Shown: piece after piece, positions 18,504-26,610 of the stretch
How positions within the stretch are numbered: position 1 is the stretch's first letter
Layout: every line of letters starts with the position of its first letter
NCBI GenBank assembly: GCA_965220345.1
Contig: OZ244822.1
Coordinates: 2,542,001-2,606,000 of the forward strand
Length of the DNA stretch: 64,000 bases
From: Aldehydirespirator sp965220345
GTDB taxonomy: Bacteria > Actinomycetota > Acidimicrobiia > Acidimicrobiales > Aldehydirespiratoraceae
Reading direction: 5' to 3'
Notes under the pieces: generated by a model
Database searches by the model: none
What the model was told of the DNA's origin: nothing
Seen by the model: the letters and a program-made list of their open reading frames with translations, nothing else
Translations under genes and position numbers: made by a program

Positions 18504-18971
18504 ATGCCCGTCTCTCGAGGTTCTCGTCCTGACTTGCGCACCTTCGTTGCGGTCGGGATCGCTGGAGCAGGAATAGCGCTAGGGCTGGTGCTGGGGGTGC
18601 TGTTGTTGACCCGTAGCGGTAGCGAGATTGAGGTGCGTCTCGGCGACCGCGACTTTCGCAACCTCGAAGTCGATCGTATTAGCGCCGAAATCGCAGATCG
18701 GGGTCCGGTGCTGTTCGGCGATGTCGCCGACGGTAATCGCGACATCATCGTGCAGCATCTCGGCGATGATCCCGAGTCGGGCTGGCTGGCGTTCGAGGCT
18801 CGGCGGGCTGGCCAAAGCCGAGACTGCTACTTCCAGTGGAACCGCAACGAAGCTCACTTTGTGAACACATGCGATCCTGATGATGTTGTTGATGCCCGAG
18901 GCACAGGGCTGCGCCAGTTTGATTTGGCGGTCGTGGATGGCGAGGTTCGCATAGACATCAACCCGAACTGA
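18504..18971 (+). CDS. Membrane-anchored protein, possible Rieske-like fold without ligands
   Basis: 155 residues, not confidently recognised. One N-terminal membrane segment (about 16-37) follows a short basic stretch. The soluble part ends in a pattern (DCYFQWNRNEAHFVNTC, then RGTGLRQFDLAVVDGEVRI) that recalls the C-terminal half of Rieske-type domains, but no CxH/CxxH ligand pairs are present. Two cysteines remain that could form a disulfide. ATG 18504 has a GGAG ribosome binding site about 6 bp upstream. It sits between sucC and an AlaX-type gene with no obvious link to either. Confidence 0.6.
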   Translation: MPVSRGSRPDLRTFVAVGIAGAGIALGLVLGVLLLTRSGSEIEVRLGDRDFRNLEVDRISAEIADRGPVLFGDVADGNRDIIVQHLGDDPESGWLAFEARRAGQSRDCYFQWNRNEAHFVNTCDPDDVVDARGTGLRQFDLAVVDGEVRIDINPN

Positions 18972-19086
18972 GGCTACAAATGAGAGCAAAACACGAGAAT
19001 CCAGCACAAGAGTAAAACAAGACTCCAGCGCAAGGGTCTTGAGCGCAGGCGACAAACTTATCGATACAAGGAGACACCGAGACCCT

Positions 19087-19878
19087 ATGAACACTGTTAA
19101 TCCCATGACTAATCCCATGAACCCCACGAGTCCCACCGAGAGGATCTTTCTACGTGACGCGCAATGTCGAGCCTTTGATGCGACCGTAGTTGCGGTTGAC
19201 GACGAGGGACGTGTTGCGCTTGACAGAACCGCTTTTTATGCCACTAGCGGCGGGCAGCCCCACGACACTGGCACGCTCAGTTTCGGCACTGGCTTAAGCG
19301 AAGTCGGCTCAGGCAAGGTCAGTGCGGCAGTAACTGATGTCCGTGGCCATGACGTGGTATGGCACACTCTCGAAGATCCCGATGCCGCGCCGCCGGTTGG
19401 TGCTGCAGTTGACGGTCAACTCGACTGGAAACGTCGTTATGACCTGATGCGCACCCACACTGCGCTGCACATTCTTTGCGGGGTGATTTACAACACTTGG
19501 GGTGTGTCAGTGACCGGTGGCAACATGGAGCCTTGCACGGCGCGCATGGACTTCGAGTTCAGCCCGCTGCCTGAAGGTTTCGCCCAAACAGTCACTGATC
19601 TAGTTAACGCTGAGATCGCCGCGGATCGCCCTATCGAGGTTTCGTTTCTGCCCAGAGCCGAAGCCTTGGCCGATGATGCTTTGATACGCACCAAAGTCAA
19701 TCTGATACCCGAATCAGTTCAAGAGATCAGAGTGGTTGACATTGTTGGGCTCGACAAGCAAGCCGACGGAGGCACCCACGTCAACTCCACCAGCGAGGTG
19801 GGCCGCTTCGAGGTGGTCAAAACCGAGTCAAAAGGCAAAGCCAACAAGCGCCTACGCATAGCTATCCACGACACCTAA
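19087..19878 (+). CDS. Alanyl-tRNA editing protein, AlaX family
   Basis: 263 residues of a free-standing relative of the AlaRS editing domain, which hydrolyses mischarged Ser- or Gly-tRNA(Ala). The N-terminal beta-barrel carries TAFYATSGGQPHD. The HxxxH zinc motif is HTALH, and the second zinc segment is DGGTHVNSTSEVG, where Asp replaces the Cys of AlaRS, a change I recall as common in one AlaX branch. The C-terminal segment VKTESKGKANKRLRI is typical. The start at ATG 19087 lies about 14 bp after an AAGGAG; upstream in-frame codons do not fit. Confidence 0.88.
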   Translation: MNTVNPMTNPMNPTSPTERIFLRDAQCRAFDATVVAVDDEGRVALDRTAFYATSGGQPHDTGTLSFGTGLSEVGSGKVSAAVTDVRGHDVVWHTLEDPDAAPPVGAAVDGQLDWKRRYDLMRTHTALHILCGVIYNTWGVSVTGGNMEPCTARMDFEFSPLPEGFAQTVTDLVNAEIAADRPIEVSFLPRAEALADDALIRTKVNLIPESVQEIRVVDIVGLDKQADGGTHVNSTSEVGRFEVVKTESKGKANKRLRIAIHDT

Positions 19879-19945
19879 TAGCCCAAAAGTGACAGCCCAA
19901 AAGCGCTAGAACACGCTCTGGGGTTGCGCTCAGAATCATCTCATT

Positions 19946-20893
19946 TCAGGTTCCGCTGAGTGCAGCACGAATCTTGTCTATGCGTTTGCTGGTCGGGGGA
20001 TGGGTGGCCCAAACTCGGCTAGCAGACATTGGTGTAGACCGGCCTCTGGTGGTTCCGGCTTCCTGAAGAGCCTGATCTTGCGGATCAAGTGCGGCCAATG
20101 CATCAATCAGTGCTGGGCCATACCCAAGCTTGGTGGCTACAGAGTCGGCGACGTGCTCGGCTTGGCGCCCCAAAAACCGCAGAAGTAATCCCGCGAACGT
20201 CATTACCGTGTTGAGGACTAAAAGCGCCGCCCTGATCGTAAGCATGACGACCAGCATGAACAAGAACAGCGCCCAGTGAATGCGCCAGCTGCTGAACCAG
20301 GCGAGAATGTTGTGCAGGATTATTGATAGCCGCGCCGCCCATCCCAGCGGCCGGGCTAACCAACCTTGGATGACCAGCACCACAGGATGCAGGCCGACGT
20401 GGTGACCCAACTCGTGGGCCAGTACTGCCCCGAGTTCACGGTCGTGCAGCTGACGAAGCGCCCTGGTGGTGACGATCACGATCCGGCCGCCAGCCGCAGC
20501 GGCGTTGATATGGGCGCTGTCTTCGACTCTGAAGCGGTATCTGCGCCGCTTGCCTTTGCCTATTCGTGTAACTACTTGATCCCACAGAGGTTGCAGGCGT
20601 GCCTGCTCGGCAGCTGTAGGCGGACGAGTCCGAGGGCATACCAGCCAGATCTGCAGCACGTCTACTCCGGGCACGAACAAAAACGGCAGCACAGCAAAGT
20701 AGACGATGACCCACAGCCAGAAACCGCCCGGCAAGAAAGCGGCAGCCAACGCCGCGAACGGGGCGAGGCAAAGCAGTGTGAAGGGCGCAATCAGAAATTG
20801 AACAATCAGCGAGAGCCACGATGTCCAATCACCGAACCGCCTGAAGTTAACCGGTTCCGGCAGCTCAGGGTTCGGCAAGCTCAATCCGTTCAT
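19946..20893 (-). CDS. M48 family membrane metalloprotease
   Basis: HtpX/Ste24-like peptidase, 315 residues from the ATG at 20893 (MNGLSLPNPELPEP). The frame is open to 20995 but would then overlap the next gene by 86 bp. The zinc site HELGH is at about 160-164, followed by the third-ligand segment AEHVADSVA. Hydrophobic membrane segments flank the active site (about 25-75 and 195-235). It is probably involved in quality control of membrane proteins. It lies 16 bp after the large membrane protein gene on the same strand. Confidence 0.9.
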   Translation of the reverse strand: MNGLSLPNPELPEPVNFRRFGDWTSWLSLIVQFLIAPFTLLCLAPFAALAAAFLPGGFWLWVIVYFAVLPFLFVPGVDVLQIWLVCPRTRPPTAAEQARLQPLWDQVVTRIGKGKRRRYRFRVEDSAHINAAAAGGRIVIVTTRALRQLHDRELGAVLAHELGHHVGLHPVVLVIQGWLARPLGWAARLSIILHNILAWFSSWRIHWALFLFMLVVMLTIRAALLVLNTVMTFAGLLLRFLGRQAEHVADSVATKLGYGPALIDALAALDPQDQALQEAGTTRGRSTPMSASRVWATHPPTSKRIDKIRAALSGT

Positions 20894-20909
20894 GCGGCGG
20901 TCAAAACTC

Positions 20910-22835
20910 TCATACGACAAGCCATTTGAAGTAAAGAATAACCACAAACACCACAACCACGGCCACACCGAGCAGGCTCGAGATCCAGCGATCAACAGTC
21001 GGATCTGATCTACTGTGCAGAGCTAGATGCCAGTCATGGAGTGCTTCGGTGCCGTCGGTGGAGTTCGCCGTGCCCTCAGCCGGTTCTGCATCTTGTATGA
21101 GCGGAGCATCGGCTTCGCGGCGCTTGTCGACGAGATCAAACACCAAGAACGCGAACGCGGCAGCAAGCACCATGGTGACGACATCGTTGACGAACCCTGA
21201 GAACGGAACGGCGTTGCCCTCGGGACGCACAAACAAAGCCAGCAAAACAGTGAGGCTGGCGAAGAGCGTCATAACCGCCAGTTCAGCGAAGTTGCGTCCC
21301 TGCTGGCGAAGATTAGTGAACACGTTGATGTCGGCCATGAGCACGCCGAGACTGCCAGCTTGTTCCTTGAGTTCCTCGCCAGCGCGGCGTGCTTCCATGA
21401 GCTGAGGCCTGATTAAACTGCGTATCTCAAGATAAATCTTTGATATGCGCGCAGGACTGGTTTCTGTATCTAGCTCACGCAAACGCAATGCAATCTCCCC
21501 ACCATCTCGCAATGAACCCGCTGCCCCCAATTCCGAAACTTTGGCATGAAGTCGCAGCGTCATCTCATCCATAAGTGTACGCCGCTCATTGAGTCGGCTC
21601 TGCCGGAAGGACATGATCAGCACGAACACTGTGGCGAGCACACCGACGATTCCCCAATACTCTATCACTGATGACTGTACCCAAACCTCAGGCATCCAAT
21701 CCTCTCGGAACGCAACAATCACCCCGCAAATCCATAGAGACAAAACAATCGCCCGATACCCATGCCCAGCCGTAGAGCCTAAAGCCCGATCCCGAGTCCC
21801 CTCAGGATCCAAATGCATAATCATATTTACCACGACCACCCCAACTGCCCCCACCAAGAGCAAGTCGACTCTTGCGACTTGCACTCTGTCAAACAACCAG
21901 AACCAGCCAATCGCCAGTACAGGCACACAGTAATACAAGCTAGTGATCGCTCCAGCTCGATTGCGCGAATCGGCAGACTCTTCAGAAGCACTTAAATGTA
22001 TCGCAGCATAAAATAATGCACCTCCACAGATATCAATAACCCCAGCAAATCCTGCTAATGACACACTCATCATTCCTAGCGACGATAATCCCCTTACCAC
22101 AAACGTAAATAATAATAAAAACCCTCCAAGAATAAACTTAGATACTGCAGATAGAGATACACTGATAACTGCTTCATTTATTTTGGAATGCACTGCCCAT
22201 GAGATCCATTCTTTATCAACCAAGTGGCGAGCTTCACTACCACGCTTCTGCACGAAACTAACCAGAGCTGCTGTTATGCAACTTAAAATGGCTGCGCCAA
22301 TTCCAAAGTTTCCAAAATTAGCAAGCTCGATTTCACCCTGTTCACTGATAATAACCAGAGCTATCGCAAAACCACCGAGAACCATGAGGGCAAGTGTTCC
22401 AGCAGTATTTTGCTCCATGGTTTTCGAACTATCCTTGGAATAGTCAACCATTAGAGTTAGGGCTACAAAAACAGTAGGCCAGAACTCATTGATTACAGCT
22501 GCAATAGCTGGCTGGACTAGAGTCAAAGCAAGTGCATACAGTATCCAATCTACTCTGAATACTAAAGATAGTAATCGATACCGTAATTTGGTTCCCATAT
22601 ATAGTCGCAAAATTATTGGCATTCTACTCACATGACTATCACTACTTGGCAAATCATTACTTAAGCTATATAAATTCTGAAGTTGCTTATCTTTGAATCT
22701 AAATAATGACACGACAATAATAATTGGAAGCTGAACGGCATACATCAGAGACACAACTATCATTGGCTCAATATCATCCGATGCAATTGAAATCAGCAAT
22801 GGCAAAGGGGCATAGCACAGCGTCGCAGCCAGCAT
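20910..22835 (-). CDS. Large polytopic membrane protein, DMT-transporter-like N-terminal half; 5' end interrupted
   Basis: At least 641 residues, not assigned to a named family. The N-terminal two thirds has about ten hydrophobic helices in an arrangement like EamA/DMT transporters (FWPTVFVALTL; then a second half with YYCVPVLAIGWFWLF). A charged, probably helical region (about 415-510) follows, then two or three more membrane segments. The first half of the gene (about 22000-22850) is much more AT-rich than its neighbours, which suggests transfer. The true start is probably upstream at ATG 22917, but a G10 tract (22870-22879) puts that codon out of frame by one base. Function is unknown; transport is an inference. 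Confidence 0.7.
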   Translation of the reverse strand: MLAATLCYAPLPLLISIASDDIEPMIVVSLMYAVQLPIIIVVSLFRFKDKQLQNLYSLSNDLPSSDSHVSRMPIILRLYMGTKLRYRLLSLVFRVDWILYALALTLVQPAIAAVINEFWPTVFVALTLMVDYSKDSSKTMEQNTAGTLALMVLGGFAIALVIISEQGEIELANFGNFGIGAAILSCITAALVSFVQKRGSEARHLVDKEWISWAVHSKINEAVISVSLSAVSKFILGGFLLLFTFVVRGLSSLGMMSVSLAGFAGVIDICGGALFYAAIHLSASEESADSRNRAGAITSLYYCVPVLAIGWFWLFDRVQVARVDLLLVGAVGVVVVNMIMHLDPEGTRDRALGSTAGHGYRAIVLSLWICGVIVAFREDWMPEVWVQSSVIEYWGIVGVLATVFVLIMSFRQSRLNERRTLMDEMTLRLHAKVSELGAAGSLRDGGEIALRLRELDTETSPARISKIYLEIRSLIRPQLMEARRAGEELKEQAGSLGVLMADINVFTNLRQQGRNFAELAVMTLFASLTVLLALFVRPEGNAVPFSGFVNDVVTMVLAAAFAFLVFDLVDKRREADAPLIQDAEPAEGTANSTDGTEALHDWHLALHSRSDPTVDRWISSLLGVAVVVVFVVILYFKWLVV

Positions 22836-22869
22836 AACTAGCGGTGCGTGGCGAGGACTTAAGCGTCTA

Positions 22870-22879
22870 CCCCCCCCCC
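22870..22879 (-). repeat. G10 homopolymer in the 5' end of the membrane protein gene
   Basis: Ten consecutive C on the plus strand (G on the coding strand). With ten G, the ATG at 22917 runs into a TAG directly after the tract. With nine, it reads through in frame into the membrane protein. This is either a slippage-prone switch or a sequence error. Confidence 0.9.
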
Positions 22880-23079
22880 GCGGCGGGCAGTCTCGGAGGC
22901 TTCATTGAGGTGCTCATGCTGCAGCTTTTGTCGGTGCTGCCATGCTCAGAACGCACTTGGTGGCTAGTTGCTGCATGAGGTATTCAGCGTAGACCCTCCC
23001 ACGGCATGCGGCTAGCCGATAAAGAGATTCTGCCTACCAGTCATGGCTACGACTGAACTGCTTACTAGGTTTCAGGACC

Positions 23080-23367
23080 GTGAACCCGAACCTGAACCCG
23101 AACTCACTGATTGAAACTCGTCCAAGCGTGCGTGGCGACAAACCGTGCTTCGTAGGCACGCGGATCATGGTCTACGACGTGCTCGACTATCTAGCATCGG
23201 GGATGACCTCGTCGGAGATCGTCATGGACTTCCCTGAACTCACTGAGCAGCACGTTCGAGCCGCTATCGAGTTCGCAGCGATCCGTGAGCGTCGCCTTGC
23301 AGCGCCTGGAGCCGGAAATTCCTCGCAAGCGTGTCGGCCTGCTTCCAGGACTTGTAGTCGGACCTGA
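23080..23367 (+). CDS. DUF433 family antitoxin-like protein
   Basis: 95 residues from a GTG start. Residues 10-68 match DUF433, a winged-helix-like domain often acting as the antitoxin next to a DUF5615 toxin: RPSVRGDKPCFVGTRIMVYD, then LDYLASGMTSSEIVMDFPEL. After about residue 75 the sequence (Ala/Ser/Arg-rich) loses similarity, while another frame becomes protein-like (see next entry), so the 3' end is probably damaged or fused. No DUF5615 partner is seen. It could be a decaying toxin-antitoxin locus. Confidence 0.7.
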   Translation: MNPNLNPNSLIETRPSVRGDKPCFVGTRIMVYDVLDYLASGMTSSEIVMDFPELTEQHVRAAIEFAAIRERRLAAPGAGNSSQACRPASRTCSRT

Positions 23368-23422
23368 GTTCTTTGAGCCTCTTCCTGACACAGAAATTGC
23401 GGCTTGGGAAGGCAACCGTTGA
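23285..23422 (+). pseudogene. 3' remnant of a Phd/VapB-type antitoxin gene
   Basis: In the +1 frame relative to the DUF433 gene, 45 codons read through to a stop at 23420-23422. The sequence (RVGLLPGLVVGPEFFEPLP, ending AAWEGNR) looks like the C-terminal toxin-binding tail of Phd/VapB antitoxins, which commonly end in a PLP..ELAAWE pattern. No DNA-binding N-terminal half exists, so I read it as a truncated gene. Its last 24 bp recur at 38239-38262. Confidence 0.5.
23399..23422. repeat. 24-bp direct repeat, left copy, at island edge
   Basis: Identical to 38239-38262. It encodes the end of an antitoxin-like tail (AAWEGNR stop). The match continues with two mismatches for seven more bases. The two copies enclose a 14.8-kb catabolic gene set. 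Confidence 0.75.
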
Positions 23423-23450
23423 GGCGATTCTTGCCCTAGTCACTGCCGAC

Positions 23451-24926
23451 TCAGCGTGTCGGTTTGCCGTTGACGCGCTGCGGGATCGTCAGCGGGTTGC
23501 TGTCCAACAGCGCCTCGGGCAGCAGCTCGGCGGGCATGTCCTGATAGCAGACTGGACGCAACCAACGACCGATGGCTGATGCCCCCACCGAGGTCATCAA
23601 CGGAGCAGTCGTCGCTGGCCTCGGGCCTCCATGAACCGTGGACCATCCCACTCGAACGCCTGTGGTGAAACTGTTCCAGACGACTCGCCCGGCTTTGGCC
23701 GCCAAAGTCGCCACCATCGCCCGGGCTGTCTCGGGATCACTACCCCAAACTGAGGCCGCCAGCGTGCCATCACCAGCTTCCAAGAACGCGGTCAGAGATT
23801 CTGTGTTCTGATACGAGACAACCACGGTGACAGGGCCGAAACATTCCTCAAGTAGTCTTGAAGCCGTCCCGTTCAACGCTTCAAGAGTGGTGCGGGCGAA
23901 CGCTGCGCTCGTGGCTTGACCAGCTCGCCACAAATCCAAACCGTCATCTGACCAGCCGTCAAGAGTTCGCGCGAATCGCTGGGCGATGTCTTCGGTGAGC
24001 ATCACGAAATCGCACTGACCGTCGAAAGCGTCGACGAGCAACTCGGCCAACTCAGGCTCTGCATCCGCAGGAACGAACACGATGCCCGGCTTCGTGCAGA
24101 ACTGACCCGCCCCGAGCGTGACACTGCCAACGAGCGCTTCAGCGAAAGCGCGGAGAGCCTCAGTCTCTAGGCCAGGCATGACTACTGCAGGGTTCATACT
24201 GCCGAGTTCTCCATAGAAGGGGATCGGCCGGGTTCGTTGTGACGCTTCGCGTTCCAACAGTTCGCCGACACGCTGAGAGCCGGTGAACCCGACCGCGGAA
24301 ACACTGGGATGACCGACAAGCAAGCGACCGGCATCGACACCATGCACCAAGCCCAGCAGTCCCTCTGGCAGACCAGATGCTGCCAGCGCCTCCGCCACTA
24401 TCGATGCTGCCATCTCCGAAGTAGCTGGATGAGCTGGGTGCGCTTTGGCGACCACACTGCATCCAGCAGCGAGAGCCGATGCTGTGTCACCCCCTGGAAC
24501 TGAGAACGCCAATGGAAAGTTCGATGCTCCGAAGACCGCCACCACACCCAGCGGTTGCATCACGCTGCGCATGTCGGGCTGACCAGCGGAGGATTCGTCA
24601 ATCGTCGCTTGCAGGTATGCACCATCACGAAGTACATCGCCGAAGAGCCGGAACTGCGAAGCCGTTCGGCCAACTTCACCGCGCAGCCGCGGCAAGCCGA
24701 GCGCGGTCTCGTCATCGGCCGTTGCGGCGAGCGTTTCGGTGTGAGCCTCGACGCAATCGGCGACGCAGTCCATGACCACCGCTCGCTGCTGCGGCGACAG
24801 TGCTGCGAGAGCTGGCTGGGCGGCCTCGGCCTGAGCCACTGCCGCGTCAACAGCGGCGGAATCCGCCTCTTGAGCGTTGATCTCTTTGATCTCGCCGCTA
24901 CGGCGTGACAGAGTCGTTACATTCAC
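23451..24926 (-). CDS. Aldehyde dehydrogenase, 2-oxoglutarate semialdehyde type
   Basis: An NAD(P)-dependent aldehyde dehydrogenase of the branch that includes 2,5-dioxopentanoate (2-oxoglutarate semialdehyde) dehydrogenases: FGASNFPLAFSVPGGDTA, VAKAHPAHPATS, the glutamate in FYGELGSMNP and the nucleophile in GAGQFCTKPG. It is about 491 residues from the GTG at 24926, which overlaps the stop of the FAH-family gene (GTGA), so the two are coupled. In Weimberg-type pathways exactly this pair turns a 2-keto-3-deoxypentonate into 2-oxoglutarate. A lactaldehyde dehydrogenase role is an alternative. Confidence 0.85.
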   Translation of the reverse strand: MNVTTLSRRSGEIKEINAQEADSAAVDAAVAQAEAAQPALAALSPQQRAVVMDCVADCVEAHTETLAATADDETALGLPRLRGEVGRTASQFRLFGDVLRDGAYLQATIDESSAGQPDMRSVMQPLGVVAVFGASNFPLAFSVPGGDTASALAAGCSVVAKAHPAHPATSEMAASIVAEALAASGLPEGLLGLVHGVDAGRLLVGHPSVSAVGFTGSQRVGELLEREASQRTRPIPFYGELGSMNPAVVMPGLETEALRAFAEALVGSVTLGAGQFCTKPGIVFVPADAEPELAELLVDAFDGQCDFVMLTEDIAQRFARTLDGWSDDGLDLWRAGQATSAAFARTTLEALNGTASRLLEECFGPVTVVVSYQNTESLTAFLEAGDGTLAASVWGSDPETARAMVATLAAKAGRVVWNSFTTGVRVGWSTVHGGPRPATTAPLMTSVGASAIGRWLRPVCYQDMPAELLPEALLDSNPLTIPQRVNGKPTR

Positions 24927-25843
24927 GGCGAATACCTCACAGTCGGATCTGATGCACGCGCGCTGATCCAAGCGACGAGCCGCTCTGAGGGAACGACTTC
25001 AGTGCACATTCTTGCGACATGCTCGACTCCCATCTCGATCACATCGCCGTCACGAACCGGTGCATCCAGAGGCGGAACCAGGCATGTGCCCGTCGACAGC
25101 ACGACACCGTCAGGGAAAGGCTGAGCAGCAAACAGCGCCTCACCGAGTTCGGACAGGCTGCGCTTGAGCAGGCGTGTGCTGGTCGTGCCCTTGAATGTCT
25201 CCGTGCCGTTGCGCGTGATACGAAGGCTGACTTCAAGATCAGTCGGATCCTCAACCTCCCACGCAACTCGCATCATCGGGGCCAAAGCGCAGCATCCTGC
25301 GAAAATCTTTGCCTGAGGCAGATACAGCGGGTTCTCGCCCTCGATGGATCGAGAACTCATGTCGTTACAAGCACCAAAACCGACGATCTCGGCGTGCCTG
25401 TTCAAGAACAGAGCCAGTTCAGGCTCGGGAGTGTCATTCGATGAGTCCCGGCGACGGCCGACCGGTTCGCCGGAAGTTGTCACCTCGTAAGCCTGCGCTT
25501 TGAAGAACAGCTCGGGGCGCGCAGCGTCGTAGACCCGCTCGTAGACATCGCCGCCTTCGCTCTCCTCGACGCGTGCCTGACGCGAAGCCAAATAGGTCAC
25601 CCCCGCCGCCCAGACGGGTGTCAACCCGTCAATCGGCGGCAAGAAACGGACTTCTGAGACCTCAGAGAAGTCGCAGTCGGCGGATGCGACATCCTCGACA
25701 ACCCGACGGAACTCGGCTGCATCCAACCGCAGAAGTTCCGCAATCGAACCAACATCTGGCAGTGCTGTGACCGTCGTGTCAGAGACGACACCGATCTGAA
25801 CATCGCTACCGCCGTTGGCCACATATCTCACAAGGCTGGTCAC
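24923..25843 (-). CDS. FAH-family 2-keto-3-deoxy-sugar-acid dehydratase
   Basis: 306 residues of the fumarylacetoacetate hydrolase superfamily. The segments ARPELFFKA, EPELALFLN and SSRSIEGENPLYLPQAKIFA resemble 2-keto-3-deoxy-D-arabinonate dehydratase (KdaD) and its bacterial relatives more than true fumarylacetoacetases. The acidic metal ligands (EPE and a later ED-type residue) are visible. It is followed without a gap by the semialdehyde dehydrogenase. The expected reaction is dehydration of a 2-keto-3-deoxypentonate to 2,5-dioxopentanoate. A diketo-acid hydrolase role in L-fucose breakdown is the main alternative. Confidence 0.8.
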   Translation of the reverse strand: MTSLVRYVANGGSDVQIGVVSDTTVTALPDVGSIAELLRLDAAEFRRVVEDVASADCDFSEVSEVRFLPPIDGLTPVWAAGVTYLASRQARVEESEGGDVYERVYDAARPELFFKAQAYEVTTSGEPVGRRRDSSNDTPEPELALFLNRHAEIVGFGACNDMSSRSIEGENPLYLPQAKIFAGCCALAPMMRVAWEVEDPTDLEVSLRITRNGTETFKGTTSTRLLKRSLSELGEALFAAQPFPDGVVLSTGTCLVPPLDAPVRDGDVIEMGVEHVARMCTEVVPSERLVAWISARASDPTVRYSP

Positions 25844-25874
25844 GGCTTACCTCCTCGGCTGAGTGTCCGGCGGA

Positions 25875-26591
25875 TCAACGCGCAGTGCCTTTGGCGAAGC
25901 CCGCTGCATGACGGTGATACGAACCGTCGAGATGCGCCAGCATGGCGCTGCGGGCAATGTCGGGATCGCCGGATCGGATCGCCGTCACAATCGCACGATG
26001 CTCCGCTGTGGTGCTGGCGACGGCTGAACGGGGATCATGCAGCCGGTAGAGATGCAGATGAGCGCGCAGACCTTCCAAGGCATCGCTGAGAAACTCGTTT
26101 CCGGCCAGTTCCGCTATGCGCCTGTGAAAGGCTGCGTCTCGTTCGCCGCGAAGACTCGACGAGTCGCTGGCATCGACTCTCGCGGAGATCGCGTCTGGTG
26201 CCACTTCAGCCAGATCAAGCAGATCAGCCGAATCAGCCTCTGTCGGGGCACCGTCGGTGTCGATGCGTTGTGCTGCCAGTGCCGCTAACTCGGGCTCAAG
26301 CACGTATCTCGCCTGCATCAGCCGGTCGTATTCATCAGCGTCGAGCGGCTCACTGACACGGTAGCCGACGAGCGATTCATACGATGCCAGACCTTGTGCG
26401 GCGAGGCGTACGAGAGCCTCTCTCACTGGAGTCGGCGAGACCCCGAGCTGAGATGCGAGCCCCTCAATGCTGAGCCGGTCCCCAGGCAGCACATCATGTC
26501 GAGAGATCGCCGAGCAGATCGCGTCATGCACCGAGTCGGTCAAAGTCGTCCGCGACACCACATCCAAAGAGCTAGCTAACGCCATAACCAT
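25875..26591 (-). CDS. GntR family regulator with FCD domain
   Basis: 238 residues. The N-terminal winged helix (about 15-80) shows IEGLASQLGVSPTPVREALVRL. The C-terminal FCD sensor domain has the metal-ligand pattern RDAAFHRRIAE and EHRAIVTAI. Such regulators bind sugar acids or other carboxylates. It is divergent from the glycosidase gene with only 19 bp between starts, and a perfect 16-bp palindrome fills that gap. It probably represses both directions, and may also act on the FAH/dehydrogenase genes downstream. The start is ATG 26591 or 26585. Confidence 0.92.
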   Translation of the reverse strand: MVMALASSLDVVSRTTLTDSVHDAICSAISRHDVLPGDRLSIEGLASQLGVSPTPVREALVRLAAQGLASYESLVGYRVSEPLDADEYDRLMQARYVLEPELAALAAQRIDTDGAPTEADSADLLDLAEVAPDAISARVDASDSSSLRGERDAAFHRRIAELAGNEFLSDALEGLRAHLHLYRLHDPRSAVASTTAEHRAIVTAIRSGDPDIARSAMLAHLDGSYHRHAAGFAKGTAR

Positions 26592-26605
26592 ATCCTATAG
26601 GATAT
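26590..26605. promoter_or_regulatory. 16-bp palindromic operator, probable GntR site
   Basis: The perfect palindrome ATATCCTATAGGATAT lies between the divergent GntR gene and the glycosidase gene and touches the regulator's first codon. Its position and symmetry fit an autoregulatory GntR/FCD operator. I did not see a second copy of the full site elsewhere in the island. Confidence 0.75.
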
Positions 26606-26610
26606 AAGCA

